Shown: positions 25,709 to 33,574 of the stretch, one piece after another | How the letters are laid out: each line of letters opens with the position of its first letter | Position numbering within the stretch: the first letter of the stretch is position 1 | Source of the DNA: RGIG9041 sp045657265 | GTDB lineage: Bacteria; Bacillota; Clostridia; Oscillospirales; QAKW01 | Length of the DNA stretch: 64,000 nucleotides | Reading direction: 5' to 3' | Assembly (NCBI GenBank): GCA_045657265.1 | Contig: JAZOSU010000035.1 | Coordinates: 62,001-126,000 of the forward strand | Position numbers and translations under genes: made by a program | Notes under the pieces: generated by a model | Databases searched by the model: none | The model's input: only the letters and a program-made list of their open reading frames with translations | What the model was told of the DNA's origin: nothing

Positions 25709-25790
25709 TTGTACGTAAATTCACAAAATCTGTACGCTTTGTTCGAAAATAAATGAAATTTGATCGTTTTGTTCGCCGATTTTTGAAATA
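25709..25790. repeat. 30-bp-period iteron array B
   Basis: TTGTACG at 25709 and TTGTTCG at 25739 and 25769, exactly 30 bp apart. From AATCTGTACGCTTTGTTCG through TTTTTGAAAT (about 64 bp) it is nearly identical to array A at 11979-12042. The third unit then diverges (ATTAAACGG). Confidence 0.85.
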
Positions 25791-25890
25791 TTAAACGGAA
25801 ATATACTTCATTCGTATGGTATAAACGAAAAAGGGAACATAGTAACAATACAAAAATTAAATATTAACACTATGGAACTCACATCCTTTT

Positions 25891-25920
25891 GGGCGGTAGG
25901 CAATGTCTACCGCCTTTTTC
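25891..25920 (+). terminator. orphan terminator-like hairpin
   Basis: GGCGGTAG-GCAATGT-CTACCGCC-TTTTT. No gene ends before it, so a short RNA may be made from 25800-25915, but no clear promoter supports this. Confidence 0.7.
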
Positions 25921-26016
25921 TATGCTTGTACAAACCTCGGTCTATTGACCTTTTTGGCAAAAATAAAAACCGTGTTTTTATGCGTTATACACTAAAGGAC
26001 AGTACAATAAGAAATT
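25921..26016. other. intergenic, nothing recognised
   Basis: AT-rich, no credible ORF. It contains TAAAGGACAG, which also occurs downstream of iteron array A (near 12082), so the duplicated block may extend beyond the arrays. Confidence 0.4.
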
Positions 26017-26068
26017 AAACGGATGTGTAGAAATTCATGCAGAACTTCCACACATCCGTTTTGTTATC
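26017..26068. terminator. strong hairpin, possible terminator
   Basis: ACGGATGTGT paired with ACACATCCGT plus inner GAA/TTC, with an AT loop and a TTTTG tail. Confidence 0.6.
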
Positions 26069-26099
26069 TGAAAAAATAATATATTAAGTTTTTGAGAAT

Positions 26100-26275
26100 G
26101 GTATTTTGCGATATATTGCTTCGCAATTTGATATGTTTACCTTACTGTAAACGCGATATGATATAAATCCCATCTCGTCCGAATGACATATCGCACCGTT
26201 AGGTATATCGCAAATCCCGTAAGGGATTTATATCGCTGCGTTGTACCCTTAAGGATACAACGCATAAAAATACGG
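26100..26275. repeat. short-hairpin array III
   Basis: At least five different mini-hairpins: ATTGCttcGCAAT, GTTTACcttactGTAAAC, AAATCCCgtaAGGGATTT, GCGTTGTaCCTTAAGGaTACAACGC-like and weaker ones, separated by GCGATAT/TATATCGC tags. There is no four-helix-bundle gene next to this copy. It lies in the gap downstream of the - strand kinase operon. Confidence 0.6.
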
Positions 26276-26291
26276 TTTTTACATCTTTGTT

Positions 26292-26951
26292 TTAAATTTC
26301 AGGAACTATTGAGTGCTGATAACCAAGCACGATAAAGGTATCTGCGCTGTTTGAGTTTACGTTTACTCTGTTTGCAATATTACCTACAACGATTTTTGCG
26401 TTGGGGAATATTTCAAGAAGTTCCTGTCCCAGTCCCTCGGTTGTTACGTAAATAGTAGTTGTGGGAACGGGAACATCGGTTGAAAGACCGATATTTACTA
26501 TTCTGTGTCCTTTCTTTGAAAGGAGAGCTGCATATGAGTTTGCAAGGTTTTCAACACCAAGGTTATTAACAAGAACGATATTATATTTAAGTGAGTTCTG
26601 TCCGTTTGCGTTTTGTGAATCCTTGCTTGGAATGTATCCAAAGGTTGCGGTTTTTTTGGTAACGTTATATTTTGAATCTTTGGTTACGTACAAAACACGC
26701 ACTTTTTCGTTGTTATCTAAAGGGATGATTTTTTCTATACGGATATTCGCAGAAACGTCACCGTCTTCTTCGTCGGTTGCTGAAACTGCCTGCATAAGTA
26801 TAGAAGTATCTGCGCCTTCTGCATAAACAACATTTTCATTAAGGATATTTATAACAGGCGCATGGTCTTCGGTGTGTTCAACTGCAAGACCGCAAAGCAC
26901 AAAAAGACCGATAGCAACAATTAAAAGTATGGCAGTAGCTATTTTTTTCAT
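26292..26951 (-). CDS. membrane-anchored DUF5011-like + LytR_C-domain protein
   Basis: 219 residues. An N-terminal signal anchor (ATAILLIVAIGLFVLCGLAV) is followed by an Ig-like DUF5011-type region (APVINILNENVVYAEGAD, DEEDGDVSANIRI), then a LytR C-terminal-type domain (NIVLVNNLGVENLANSYAAL ... DTFIVLGYQ). LytR_C domains accompany LCP enzymes that attach polymers to peptidoglycan, but no LCP domain is present. It is the last gene of the phosphatase-modulator-kinase operon, overlapping the kinase by one base. Confidence 0.8.
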   Translation of the reverse strand: MKKIATAILLIVAIGLFVLCGLAVEHTEDHAPVINILNENVVYAEGADTSILMQAVSATDEEDGDVSANIRIEKIIPLDNNEKVRVLYVTKDSKYNVTKKTATFGYIPSKDSQNANGQNSLKYNIVLVNNLGVENLANSYAALLSKKGHRIVNIGLSTDVPVPTTTIYVTTEGLGQELLEIFPNAKIVVGNIANRVNVNSNSADTFIVLGYQHSIVPEI

Positions 26952-27679
26952 TATTTATTCTCCTTTTTTCTTTTTTTACGTTTTTCGTATCCGTAACTTC
27001 TATAGTAATAATACTTACCGTAATATTTTTCATAGCCGTAGGAGAAATATTTATAGTCAACCATATTAAGAATAGAGCCAAGAACAGGTTTTCCTGTACG
27101 TTTAAGCTGGTCAATACATTCTCTGACGATTTTAGCGGCAGTCTTTTTAGCGCCGATTACCATAATTGAACCGTCACAAACCGAAGCTATAACAGCAGGG
27201 TCAGTTGTTGCGGTGATAGGCGGAGCATCTATTATAATATAGTCGAAAGAGCCTTTGAGTACGGCAATTGCGTCTTTGAACATTTTTTTACTGAGAAGTT
27301 CAGCGGGGTTTGGCGGTGTGGGACCTGCAGGAATTACGTAAAGGTTAGGCACTTCTGTTGAATAGATAACGTCGTTAAGAATTGCCTGGTCTGACAGGAA
27401 ATGTGAAAGACCGTTAGGGTTTGACGTCACTCTGTGTCTTGCCATAAATGTACTTTTACGCATATCAGCATCCACATATACAACATTTTTACCGCTTTCT
27501 GCAAGTGAGTTTGCAATATGCCATGAAACTGTTGATTTACCTTCGTTTGCAATTGAACTTGTAAATACAATAGCTTTGATGTCAGAGCCTAAAAACATAA
27601 TATTTGAACGAATTACTTTATATGCTTCTGCAAGGTTAAAGCTGTTGCACTGAACAATGTTCATATCAAGTCTTTCCAT
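26951..27679 (-). CDS. bacterial tyrosine kinase (CpsD/YwqD type)
   Basis: BY-kinase of 242 residues, cytoplasmic partner of the adjacent modulator. Walker A is SSIANEGKST, Walker A' VVYVDADMRKST and Walker B YIIIDAPP. The C-terminus is a cluster of 12 tyrosines within about 26 residues (KYFSYGYEKYYGKYYYYR...), the autophosphorylation tail, followed by a basic end (KRKKRKKENK). Such kinases control exopolysaccharide export or other targets. No polysaccharide biosynthesis gene is in the window. Confidence 0.93.
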   Translation of the reverse strand: MERLDMNIVQCNSFNLAEAYKVIRSNIMFLGSDIKAIVFTSSIANEGKSTVSWHIANSLAESGKNVVYVDADMRKSTFMARHRVTSNPNGLSHFLSDQAILNDVIYSTEVPNLYVIPAGPTPPNPAELLSKKMFKDAIAVLKGSFDYIIIDAPPITATTDPAVIASVCDGSIMVIGAKKTAAKIVRECIDQLKRTGKPVLGSILNMVDYKYFSYGYEKYYGKYYYYRSYGYEKRKKRKKENK

Positions 27680-28434
27680 TATTCATCAGCTCCTTCCTCG
27701 GTTTTATTGTCATTACTTTCATTGCGATGAGAATGATTTATCTCGTATATTTCTCTGTCATAAGGAATACTTCCGAGAGTTGTAACACCAAGTTTTTCTA
27801 TTACTTCATCGGGTGATTTGATAGTGTCGTTTATAATATCAATTACCAGAACTACACAGAAACTCATAACAAGACCTACAAGGAAAGCAAAAACTGTAGC
27901 TCTTTTTGCGCCTGAGGTATGTTTAACGTTGGGAATCTGAGCAGCGCTTACAAGGTTAACGGCGTCAACGCCTGTAACCTCAACGATTTTTTCACTTGCT
28001 TCTTCTCTGACTGAGTTTGCAATATCAGCCGCAAGATACGGGTCTTTGTGAGTTACTGCAATATCAATAATACGTGTATCTTCTCTTGCGGTAACTTTGA
28101 TATATGATTTGAGTTTATTGACTGATATATCAAGACCGAGCTTATCAATTACAGGTTCCATAACGGTTGAGTTACTGATAATCTGTTCAATATCGCTTGT
28201 AAGCTGATGGGCAGTCTGAAGATCTGAATAGTTTACCGAAGTATTTGTAGCAGAGCTATCCATTATATAGATTTCGCTTGATGCTACGTAGTAAGCCGAT
28301 TTGGTAATGGTACTGTATAGAAAAGCACAGAGAGCCAAAATAAGACTCACAAGAAATATAATCCACTTGTTCTGAAAATATGTAATTATAACGCTTCTCA
28401 GATTAATTTGATAAAGATTTTTTTGCTGTTCCAA
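27679..28434 (-). CDS. Wzz-type modulator of the tyrosine kinase (CpsC/YwqC type)
   Basis: 251 residues with two membrane spans (WIIFLVSLILALCAFLYST and FAFLVGLVMSFCVVLVIDII) enclosing an extracytoplasmic chain-length-determinant domain. The short cytoplasmic tail after the second span normally activates the kinase. The stop overlaps the kinase start. Second gene of the operon after the phosphatase. Confidence 0.9.
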   Translation of the reverse strand: MEQQKNLYQINLRSVIITYFQNKWIIFLVSLILALCAFLYSTITKSAYYVASSEIYIMDSSATNTSVNYSDLQTAHQLTSDIEQIISNSTVMEPVIDKLGLDISVNKLKSYIKVTAREDTRIIDIAVTHKDPYLAADIANSVREEASEKIVEVTGVDAVNLVSAAQIPNVKHTSGAKRATVFAFLVGLVMSFCVVLVIDIINDTIKSPDEVIEKLGVTTLGSIPYDREIYEINHSHRNESNDNKTEEGADE

Positions 28435-28445
28435 GCTGATTCCTC

Positions 28446-29156
28446 CTAAATGGGTTTATTATTTATAATCTGACGCGGATTAAAATTAAAAATCCGTTCC
28501 ATTGTTTCTTTTCCGTATTTTTTCTCAATAAGAGATGCGCATTTATCGAGTTCCGGACTGCGTACGTCAGCATCGTGACAGTCAGATGCGATAAAATGCA
28601 CAAGATTTTTTCCGAGCAGTTTTGCACAACTGCGTTTTGTAAAAAATCCGTTTTTGCCCACAACAGAACGGGCATTAAGCTGTATAAGTGCGCCGCTTTT
28701 TACCAGTTCTTTTATTTTTTCGGGTTTCAGACATTCGTATCTTTCTGCATGAGCTATTATGGGAAAATACCCCGTTGTAACTATACGTCTTATTGCCGAA
28801 AGCATTTCCGAATAAAAGGCAGATGGCATAAACTCTATAAGAACGTATCTTGAAGATGCAAGTGTCGGAAGCTGACCGGTTACAACGCTTTCTATAGCCG
28901 ACGGACTGTACAAAATCTCGCATCCGCCGTAAAAAGAAAGATTCGGAAACCTTTCTTTTATATGGGGAACAAGCTCTGCCATATGTTCGTTTGCTCTTTC
29001 GGTATCAATTCCCGCTTTCATATTATGTGGAGTAAAAAATACCGTGCGCGTACCTGAATTATATGCTTTTTCCAATAGCTCAATGGAATCTTCCAACGTC
29101 CTTGCGCCGTCATCCATTCCGTATAGAATATGTGTGTGAATGTCTATAATATCCAT
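28446..29156 (-). CDS. tyrosine-protein phosphatase, PHP fold (CpsB/YwqE type)
   Basis: Manganese-dependent PHP phosphatase of 236 residues that dephosphorylates the BY-kinase. Metal blocks are DIHTHILYGMDDGART, FFTPHNMKAG, GGCEILY, IIAHAERYECL and FIASDCHDADVR. It heads the operon behind a perfect consensus promoter, so the brake is made first. Confidence 0.93.
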   Translation of the reverse strand: MDIIDIHTHILYGMDDGARTLEDSIELLEKAYNSGTRTVFFTPHNMKAGIDTERANEHMAELVPHIKERFPNLSFYGGCEILYSPSAIESVVTGQLPTLASSRYVLIEFMPSAFYSEMLSAIRRIVTTGYFPIIAHAERYECLKPEKIKELVKSGALIQLNARSVVGKNGFFTKRSCAKLLGKNLVHFIASDCHDADVRSPELDKCASLIEKKYGKETMERIFNFNPRQIINNKPI

Positions 29157-29188
29157 ATAGTATCCTCATTCATCGCATACTTTAGATA

Positions 29189-29217
29189 ATTATATAAAAT
29201 TATTTTAATAATGTCAA
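29189..29217 (-). promoter_or_regulatory. perfect consensus promoter of the phosphatase/kinase operon
   Basis: On the - strand: TTGACA (29217-29212), exactly 17 bp, TATAAT (29194-29189). All 12 positions match the sigma-A consensus. Confidence 0.88.
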
Positions 29218-29221
29218 TGTA

Positions 29222-29250
29222 TTTACTATTTGAAAGTTTAAGGATATAAT
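29222..29250 (+). promoter_or_regulatory. promoter of the hrb-pncC pair
   Basis: TTTACT, 17-bp spacer, TATAAT at 29245-29250, with SD AAAGGAG before the ATG at 29272. Confidence 0.65.
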
Positions 29251-29271
29251 ATTAAAAAGGAGACTGATATT

Positions 29272-29868
29272 ATGGATAAAAAAGCACTTTTTAAAATAGG
29301 CTACGGTCTTTATCTTGTAACAGCTAAAGATGATAATAAACAGACGGGGTTTATTGCAAATACCGTAATGCAGGTTACGGATAATCCCCTCCGCGTTGCA
29401 GTATGCATTAATAAATCCAACTATACTTATGAAGTTGTTAAAAACACAGGCAAGATGTGTGTTAACTGTCTTGACCAGACGGCTCCATTCGGCATTTTTG
29501 AAATGTTCGGGTTTGTCAGCGGCAGAGACACTGATAAGTTTGACGGATTAACTCACGGTATTGCTTCAAACGGAGTTGCATATCTGAAAAGCTTTGTAAA
29601 TGCAGTTATCTGTCTTGAGGTTGAAAACTTTATCGACCTTGACTCTCACGGTATGTTTATCTGCACTGTTACAGATGCATTTACACAAAACGACAAACCA
29701 AGTATGACATACGACTATTACCATAAAAACGTTAAACCAAAACCTCAGAAAGTAAAAGGATACGTATGTAAAATATGCGGTTACGTATACGAGGGCGACC
29801 CGCTTCCTGAAGATTTTATCTGTCCTTTGTGTAAACATCCTGCAAGTGATTTTGAAAGGATAGTATAA
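29272..29868 (+). CDS. flavin reductase-rubredoxin fusion (Hrb-like flavoprotein)
   Basis: 198 residues. The N-terminal FMN-binding flavin reductase-like domain (GYGLYLVTAKDDNKQTGFIANTV, VCINKSNYTYEVV) is fused to a C-terminal rubredoxin (YVCKICGYVYEGDPLPEDF...CPLCKHP) with all four iron-binding Cys. This matches high-molecular-weight rubredoxin of anaerobes, which passes electrons from NAD(P)H to flavodiiron proteins that reduce O2 or NO. No flavodiiron gene is adjacent. It overlaps pncC by one base. Confidence 0.92.
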   Translation: MDKKALFKIGYGLYLVTAKDDNKQTGFIANTVMQVTDNPLRVAVCINKSNYTYEVVKNTGKMCVNCLDQTAPFGIFEMFGFVSGRDTDKFDGLTHGIASNGVAYLKSFVNAVICLEVENFIDLDSHGMFICTVTDAFTQNDKPSMTYDYYHKNVKPKPQKVKGYVCKICGYVYEGDPLPEDFICPLCKHPASDFERIV

Positions 29869-30332
29869 TGAGACAGACAGAGCTTGTAGAAAAACTTATA
29901 CAAAAAGGCTACAGAATTTGTTTTGCCGAGTCCTGTACAGGCGGAATGCTCAGCTCGGCTATTGTTGACGTACCTGCCGCATCAAGCGTACTTGATATGG
30001 GGTTTGTCACTTATGCAAACGAAGCTAAAATGAAGCTTTTGGGAGTGTCCGAAGAATCTATAATACGCTACGGTGTCGTCAGCGAAGAGGTGGCAAGACA
30101 GATGGCTAAGGGCGCCGCAAAACAGTCGGGCGCAAACGTAGCAGTTGGAGTTTCGGGAATTGCAGGACCTACAGGAGGAAGCGATAAAAAACCTGTAGGG
30201 ACGGTATGTTTCGGGTTTTATATAAACGGTGAGACTGTCACAAAAACCTGTCATTTCGGAAACCTCGGTAGAAATCAGGTGCGAAAAACCGCCTGCGAAT
30301 TTGTAATTGACACTCTGCTTGAAATAATATAA
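29868..30332 (+). CDS. pncC: CinA C-terminal / nicotinamide-nucleotide amidase PncC
   Basis: 154-residue stand-alone CinA C-terminal domain that deamidates NMN to nicotinate mononucleotide, recycling NAD. Typical blocks are CFAESCTGGMLSSAIVDVP, GFVTYANEAKMKLLGV, YGVVSEEVARQMAKGA and GVSGIAGPTGGSDKKPVGTV. The N-terminal molybdopterin-like domain of full CinA is absent. Confidence 0.93.
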   Translation: MRQTELVEKLIQKGYRICFAESCTGGMLSSAIVDVPAASSVLDMGFVTYANEAKMKLLGVSEESIIRYGVVSEEVARQMAKGAAKQSGANVAVGVSGIAGPTGGSDKKPVGTVCFGFYINGETVTKTCHFGNLGRNQVRKTACEFVIDTLLEII

Positions 30333-30336
30333 AAAC

Positions 30337-30371
30337 AAAATCTCTCAACGTTGTTTTGTTGAGAGATTTTT
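30337..30371. terminator. bidirectional terminator between pncC and the M23 gene
   Basis: AAAATCTCTCAAC-gttgtttt-GTTGAGAGATTTTT; the stem is identical to that after gyrA. It serves two convergent genes. Confidence 0.92.
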
Positions 30372-30382
30372 AATTTGTATTT

Positions 30383-32035
30383 TTAACCTATATAACGCAT
30401 TGGATTTTGTGGTGATCCGTTAATACGAAGCTCGAAATGAAGATGCGGTCCGCTGGAGTTACCTGTTGAACCGATTCTGCCTACCTGCTGACCTTGATAT
30501 ACCGTAGTTCCTACCGAAACGTCTATCGAACTCATATGAGCATAATAAGTAGTATATCCGTCTGAATGTTTTATTTTAACTGTTTTTCCGTAACCGCCTG
30601 ACCAACCTGCGTATATTACAGTTCCTGCGGCAGATGCATAAACGGGTTTTCCGTGCGCTCCGCTCATTGTAAGGTCAACACCTGTATGGCCTGAATATCC
30701 TCTGTAAGAACAAGATGTATATCCGCCGTTTATAGGTCTTATGAATGTGCCTGTACCTGCAAGAGGTGAGGTTGTAACGGGGAGAGCTTTTGTACCTACG
30801 TAGATTTCTTTTGTTACAGGTTCTCTTGTAACAGTTTCTTTTATGATTTTCTTTGAAACCTGAGCGCCGTCAACATAGGTGATTTCTGCGGTTATTTCTT
30901 TTTCACCTTTCTGACCTGCTTTTTTGGTTTTAGTCTGTGTTTTATAAAGGGAACTGTCTTCAAATTTTTTAACGTCGTAGTCTATTTCTTCGGTATAGGT
31001 CAATGTTTTTACGATTTTAATACCGAGATAAACCTCAGGCTGAGAAATGTTTACTTTTCTGCCGGGTATAAGTCTTGTTTCGTCAAGCTCAGGGTTGAGA
31101 GCGTAGAGCTGAGATCTTGAAAGACCGGTGGCTTTTGAGATATCTGAAAGATAATCATCTTCCTGAATTGTGTAGTATCTGGGGTTTGTTGAGCTTGAGA
31201 ATTTAGCTCTTATTTCGTCTTCAGAATAGAAGTAAGAAGGAGCATAAATACCTTTTTTAACTTTTACGTCAGCAACAAACTCGACGCTTTCGTTTTCAAC
31301 ACCTGTTTCGTAAGGCTTTTTAAGCTCGTCAAGAATGTTTGTAAGGGTTTTTTCACGTTCGGTTGCAGCAACAAGCTGACCGTCAACGTAAAGTCCGTAA
31401 TGTTCGCCGATTTCTTCGCATACAATTTCGTAAACGTTATCGTAAATCTCGGTTTCTTCAAGCTTTTTCTTATCTACAACCGCAAAAGAATATTCGGGAG
31501 TAGAAGACATTACGTAATTTTCACCGATAGAATTTCCCAGACTGTCTTCAACCTTGCTGACAACCTCTGAAAACGCATTTTCGTTTGCAACGTATCCTGC
31601 AGTTTCACCGTTTACGGTTACTTTAAGGGCAAGTGCGTAAAATCTTGATGAAAACAAAACAGCTATAAGCGCAACGCTTGAAAGAGCGGGTGCCCAATAA
31701 GAAAAGTCTTTGACAAAGCTTTTGGGCAATATCATCACTATTTTTGTAGTGAAACGAATTGCTCTTGAAGAATAAAATAAAACTTTTTCACCTGTACGGT
31801 ATGTAAACTTAACCGACCAGATAAAAGCATTTATAAGTGAAATGAAAAATCTTTTAACATAGGTTTCAACCTTGAAACCTACAAGGTAGATAAACTTAAC
31901 AACTTTTTCACCTGTTACGTTTATCTCATGCAAAAACTCTTTGAATGAAAAGTGTTTTATCGCATGTCCCAGCTTAAAGCAGACTCTCAGAGCCGCTCTG
32001 AGCGGGAATAATAATACTCTTAAAAATAAATCCAT
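30383..32035 (-). CDS. LysM-G5-M23 peptidoglycan endopeptidase
   Basis: 550 residues. A long basic cytoplasmic/amphipathic N-terminus (about 110 residues) precedes one membrane span (WAPALSSVALIAVLFSSRFY), then a region with KVTVNGETAGYVANENAF, a LysM (YYTIQEDDYLSDISKATGL), a G5 domain (KTLTYTEEIDYDVKKFED to TKEIYVGTK) and a C-terminal M23 domain with zinc ligands in SGHTGVDLTM and HLHFELRINGSP. It cleaves peptide bridges outside the cell. The unusually long pre-membrane N-terminus may contact cytoplasmic partners. Confidence 0.93.
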   Translation of the reverse strand: MDLFLRVLLFPLRAALRVCFKLGHAIKHFSFKEFLHEINVTGEKVVKFIYLVGFKVETYVKRFFISLINAFIWSVKFTYRTGEKVLFYSSRAIRFTTKIVMILPKSFVKDFSYWAPALSSVALIAVLFSSRFYALALKVTVNGETAGYVANENAFSEVVSKVEDSLGNSIGENYVMSSTPEYSFAVVDKKKLEETEIYDNVYEIVCEEIGEHYGLYVDGQLVAATEREKTLTNILDELKKPYETGVENESVEFVADVKVKKGIYAPSYFYSEDEIRAKFSSSTNPRYYTIQEDDYLSDISKATGLSRSQLYALNPELDETRLIPGRKVNISQPEVYLGIKIVKTLTYTEEIDYDVKKFEDSSLYKTQTKTKKAGQKGEKEITAEITYVDGAQVSKKIIKETVTREPVTKEIYVGTKALPVTTSPLAGTGTFIRPINGGYTSCSYRGYSGHTGVDLTMSGAHGKPVYASAAGTVIYAGWSGGYGKTVKIKHSDGYTTYYAHMSSIDVSVGTTVYQGQQVGRIGSTGNSSGPHLHFELRINGSPQNPMRYIG

Positions 32036-32215
32036 AAATACTCCGTAAAAATATCAAATGTATATCAAAAAATTACAAATTAGTAACAAAACTATTCATA
32101 TGATACACCAACTTTGTAATAAAATCAAGAGTTTTTTTATTTTTTCCTATATTATTAATAATTAAAACAAAAACATACGACATATTGTGTCATATTAAAA
32201 ACCGGTAATATTTTC
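32036..32215 (-). promoter_or_regulatory. AT-rich upstream region of the M23 gene
   Basis: Holds the SD (GGAG) for the M23 gene and TATA-rich sequence; no single promoter stands out and there is no ORF. Confidence 0.4.
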
Positions 32216-32340
32216 AACCCCTCAGTCGCCTATGGTGACAGCTCCCCTTTATTTCAAATAAGGGGAGGCGAGGGGAAGTACAAACCAAAGCTCCCCTTAT
32301 GCAAAGGGGAGCTGTCGAGCATCAGCGAGACTGAGGGGTT
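32216..32340. repeat. MITE-like palindromic element
   Basis: 125 bp with terminal inverted repeats AACCCCTCAGTC and GACTGAGGGGTT. Inside, AGCTCCCCTTT faces AAAGGGGAGCT, and AAATAAGGGGAG faces CTCCCCTTAT, so most of it can fold into one large branched structure. There is no coding capacity. A partial extra copy (AAAGGGAGGCGAGGG) follows at 32346-32360. Confidence 0.8.
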
Positions 32341-32373
32341 GACCTAAAGGGAGGCGAGGGAAAAGTGCAAACA

Positions 32374-32404
32374 AAAAACATCGCATTGTGAAATGCGATG
32401 TTTA
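32374..32404 (-). terminator. terminator of the PrsA-like gene
   Basis: On the - strand AAACATCGCATT-TCA-AATGCGATGTTTTTTG. The stem belongs to the ACATCGCA family. Confidence 0.88.
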
Positions 32405-32408
32405 AATT

Positions 32409-33464
32409 TTATTTGTTTTCGGTATTTGTCTGGGCAGTTTTTATGTTTACAACTGAAAGGTTTGTAAGAACAGGGTTGTTATAGGTAACGCCGATTCTTT
32501 CTTTAAGGCCTTCAAGAATTTCAGCAAGTTCACTGCTCATCATATTTTCAATAAGAGTGATTTCCATATCGGGATCTGATATTTCTTCTGTAAGGAAAGG
32601 ATAACGTTTCATTATATGGAAACCGAGGTTTGACTGAACAAGTCTTATTTCGTTTTCTTTCATTTCAAAAGCGGCGTTATGGAATGCTTTTGTATAAGAT
32701 GTATCTTCTGTTGAGAAAATGTAACCGTCGGGGTTGGTTGCCATTCCGGGATCTTCGTTGTATTCGTCAAGAAGTCTTTCAAAATCCTCGCCGCCAATTG
32801 CTCTGTCATATATAAGTTTTGCTTTCTGGCCGAGAGCTTCTTTTTCTTGTACGGAATAGTCGTTTGTTTTTTCGTCTTTTGTAGAAATGAATATATGTTT
32901 TACTTTGGTGTAGTATTCATCGTAGTAGTTTTTCATTTCCTCGTGGTTTGTGGGGTTTTGCGTACTGTTAGGTCCGAAGTAATAAAGTATAACTTCTTCT
33001 TTTTTTGCTTCATTTTCAAACTGAGACTTGTATTCGTTATATGAAAAACCCTGTTTTTTCAAAGCTTCATCAAGGTTTTCTTTGCTTCCGTGTTGTTTGA
33101 CGTATTCATCAAGAATTTCTTCAATAGCATCGGTTTTTTCTTTAGGAAGAGTAAGACCAAGCTCGTCAAAATGAATAGCGTAAAGATTATATTCTATAAG
33201 GTATGACTGAATCATAGCATCAAGATATTCCTGAGTTGTTGCAGAATAGCTTGTGTCTATATACTGTGTCCATAAATCTTTTGTTTCTTCAATGCCGTTT
33301 TCACTCAGAAACTGCGTTTTGATACTTATTGCCGCCGCTTTGTACTGCTCGGGAGTCACCTTTCTGTCGCCGATTTTAAGCGCGTAATTGCCACCGTTAC
33401 AGGAGCAGAGTGAAAATATTATAATAAGTACAAGTAAAAATGCTGTAATTCTTTTTATGTTCAT
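32409..33464 (-). CDS. PrsA-like lipoprotein foldase (parvulin PPIase)
   Basis: 351-residue extracellular lipoprotein. The lipobox is FSLCSC; an N-terminal SurA/PrsA-type helical region precedes a PpiC parvulin domain (VKHIFISTKDE ... EYNEDPGMATNPDGYIFS ... QSNLGFHIMKRY). It should help exported proteins fold at the membrane-wall interface. I chose the Met at 33464 because GGAGG lies 4-5 bases before it and it starts the signal peptide; the longer reading frame adds 18 residues that spoil the signal. Confidence 0.9.
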   Translation of the reverse strand: MNIKRITAFLLVLIIIFSLCSCNGGNYALKIGDRKVTPEQYKAAAISIKTQFLSENGIEETKDLWTQYIDTSYSATTQEYLDAMIQSYLIEYNLYAIHFDELGLTLPKEKTDAIEEILDEYVKQHGSKENLDEALKKQGFSYNEYKSQFENEAKKEEVILYYFGPNSTQNPTNHEEMKNYYDEYYTKVKHIFISTKDEKTNDYSVQEKEALGQKAKLIYDRAIGGEDFERLLDEYNEDPGMATNPDGYIFSTEDTSYTKAFHNAAFEMKENEIRLVQSNLGFHIMKRYPFLTEEISDPDMEITLIENMMSSELAEILEGLKERIGVTYNNPVLTNLSVVNIKTAQTNTENK

Positions 33465-33574
33465 ACTTCCTCCAAGAGTGTTTTTATATAATATATCAAA
33501 AATTACATACTTGTTCAATACTTTAATTGTAAAAAAAGTTTTACAAAACCAGCGGCATATGTTATATTAAATCT

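Noticed and set aside
25861..26020. Small 47-codon ORF (MELTSFWAVGNVYR...) downstream of iteron array B
   Set aside because: It reads through a terminator-like hairpin, lacks an SD and resembles no family.
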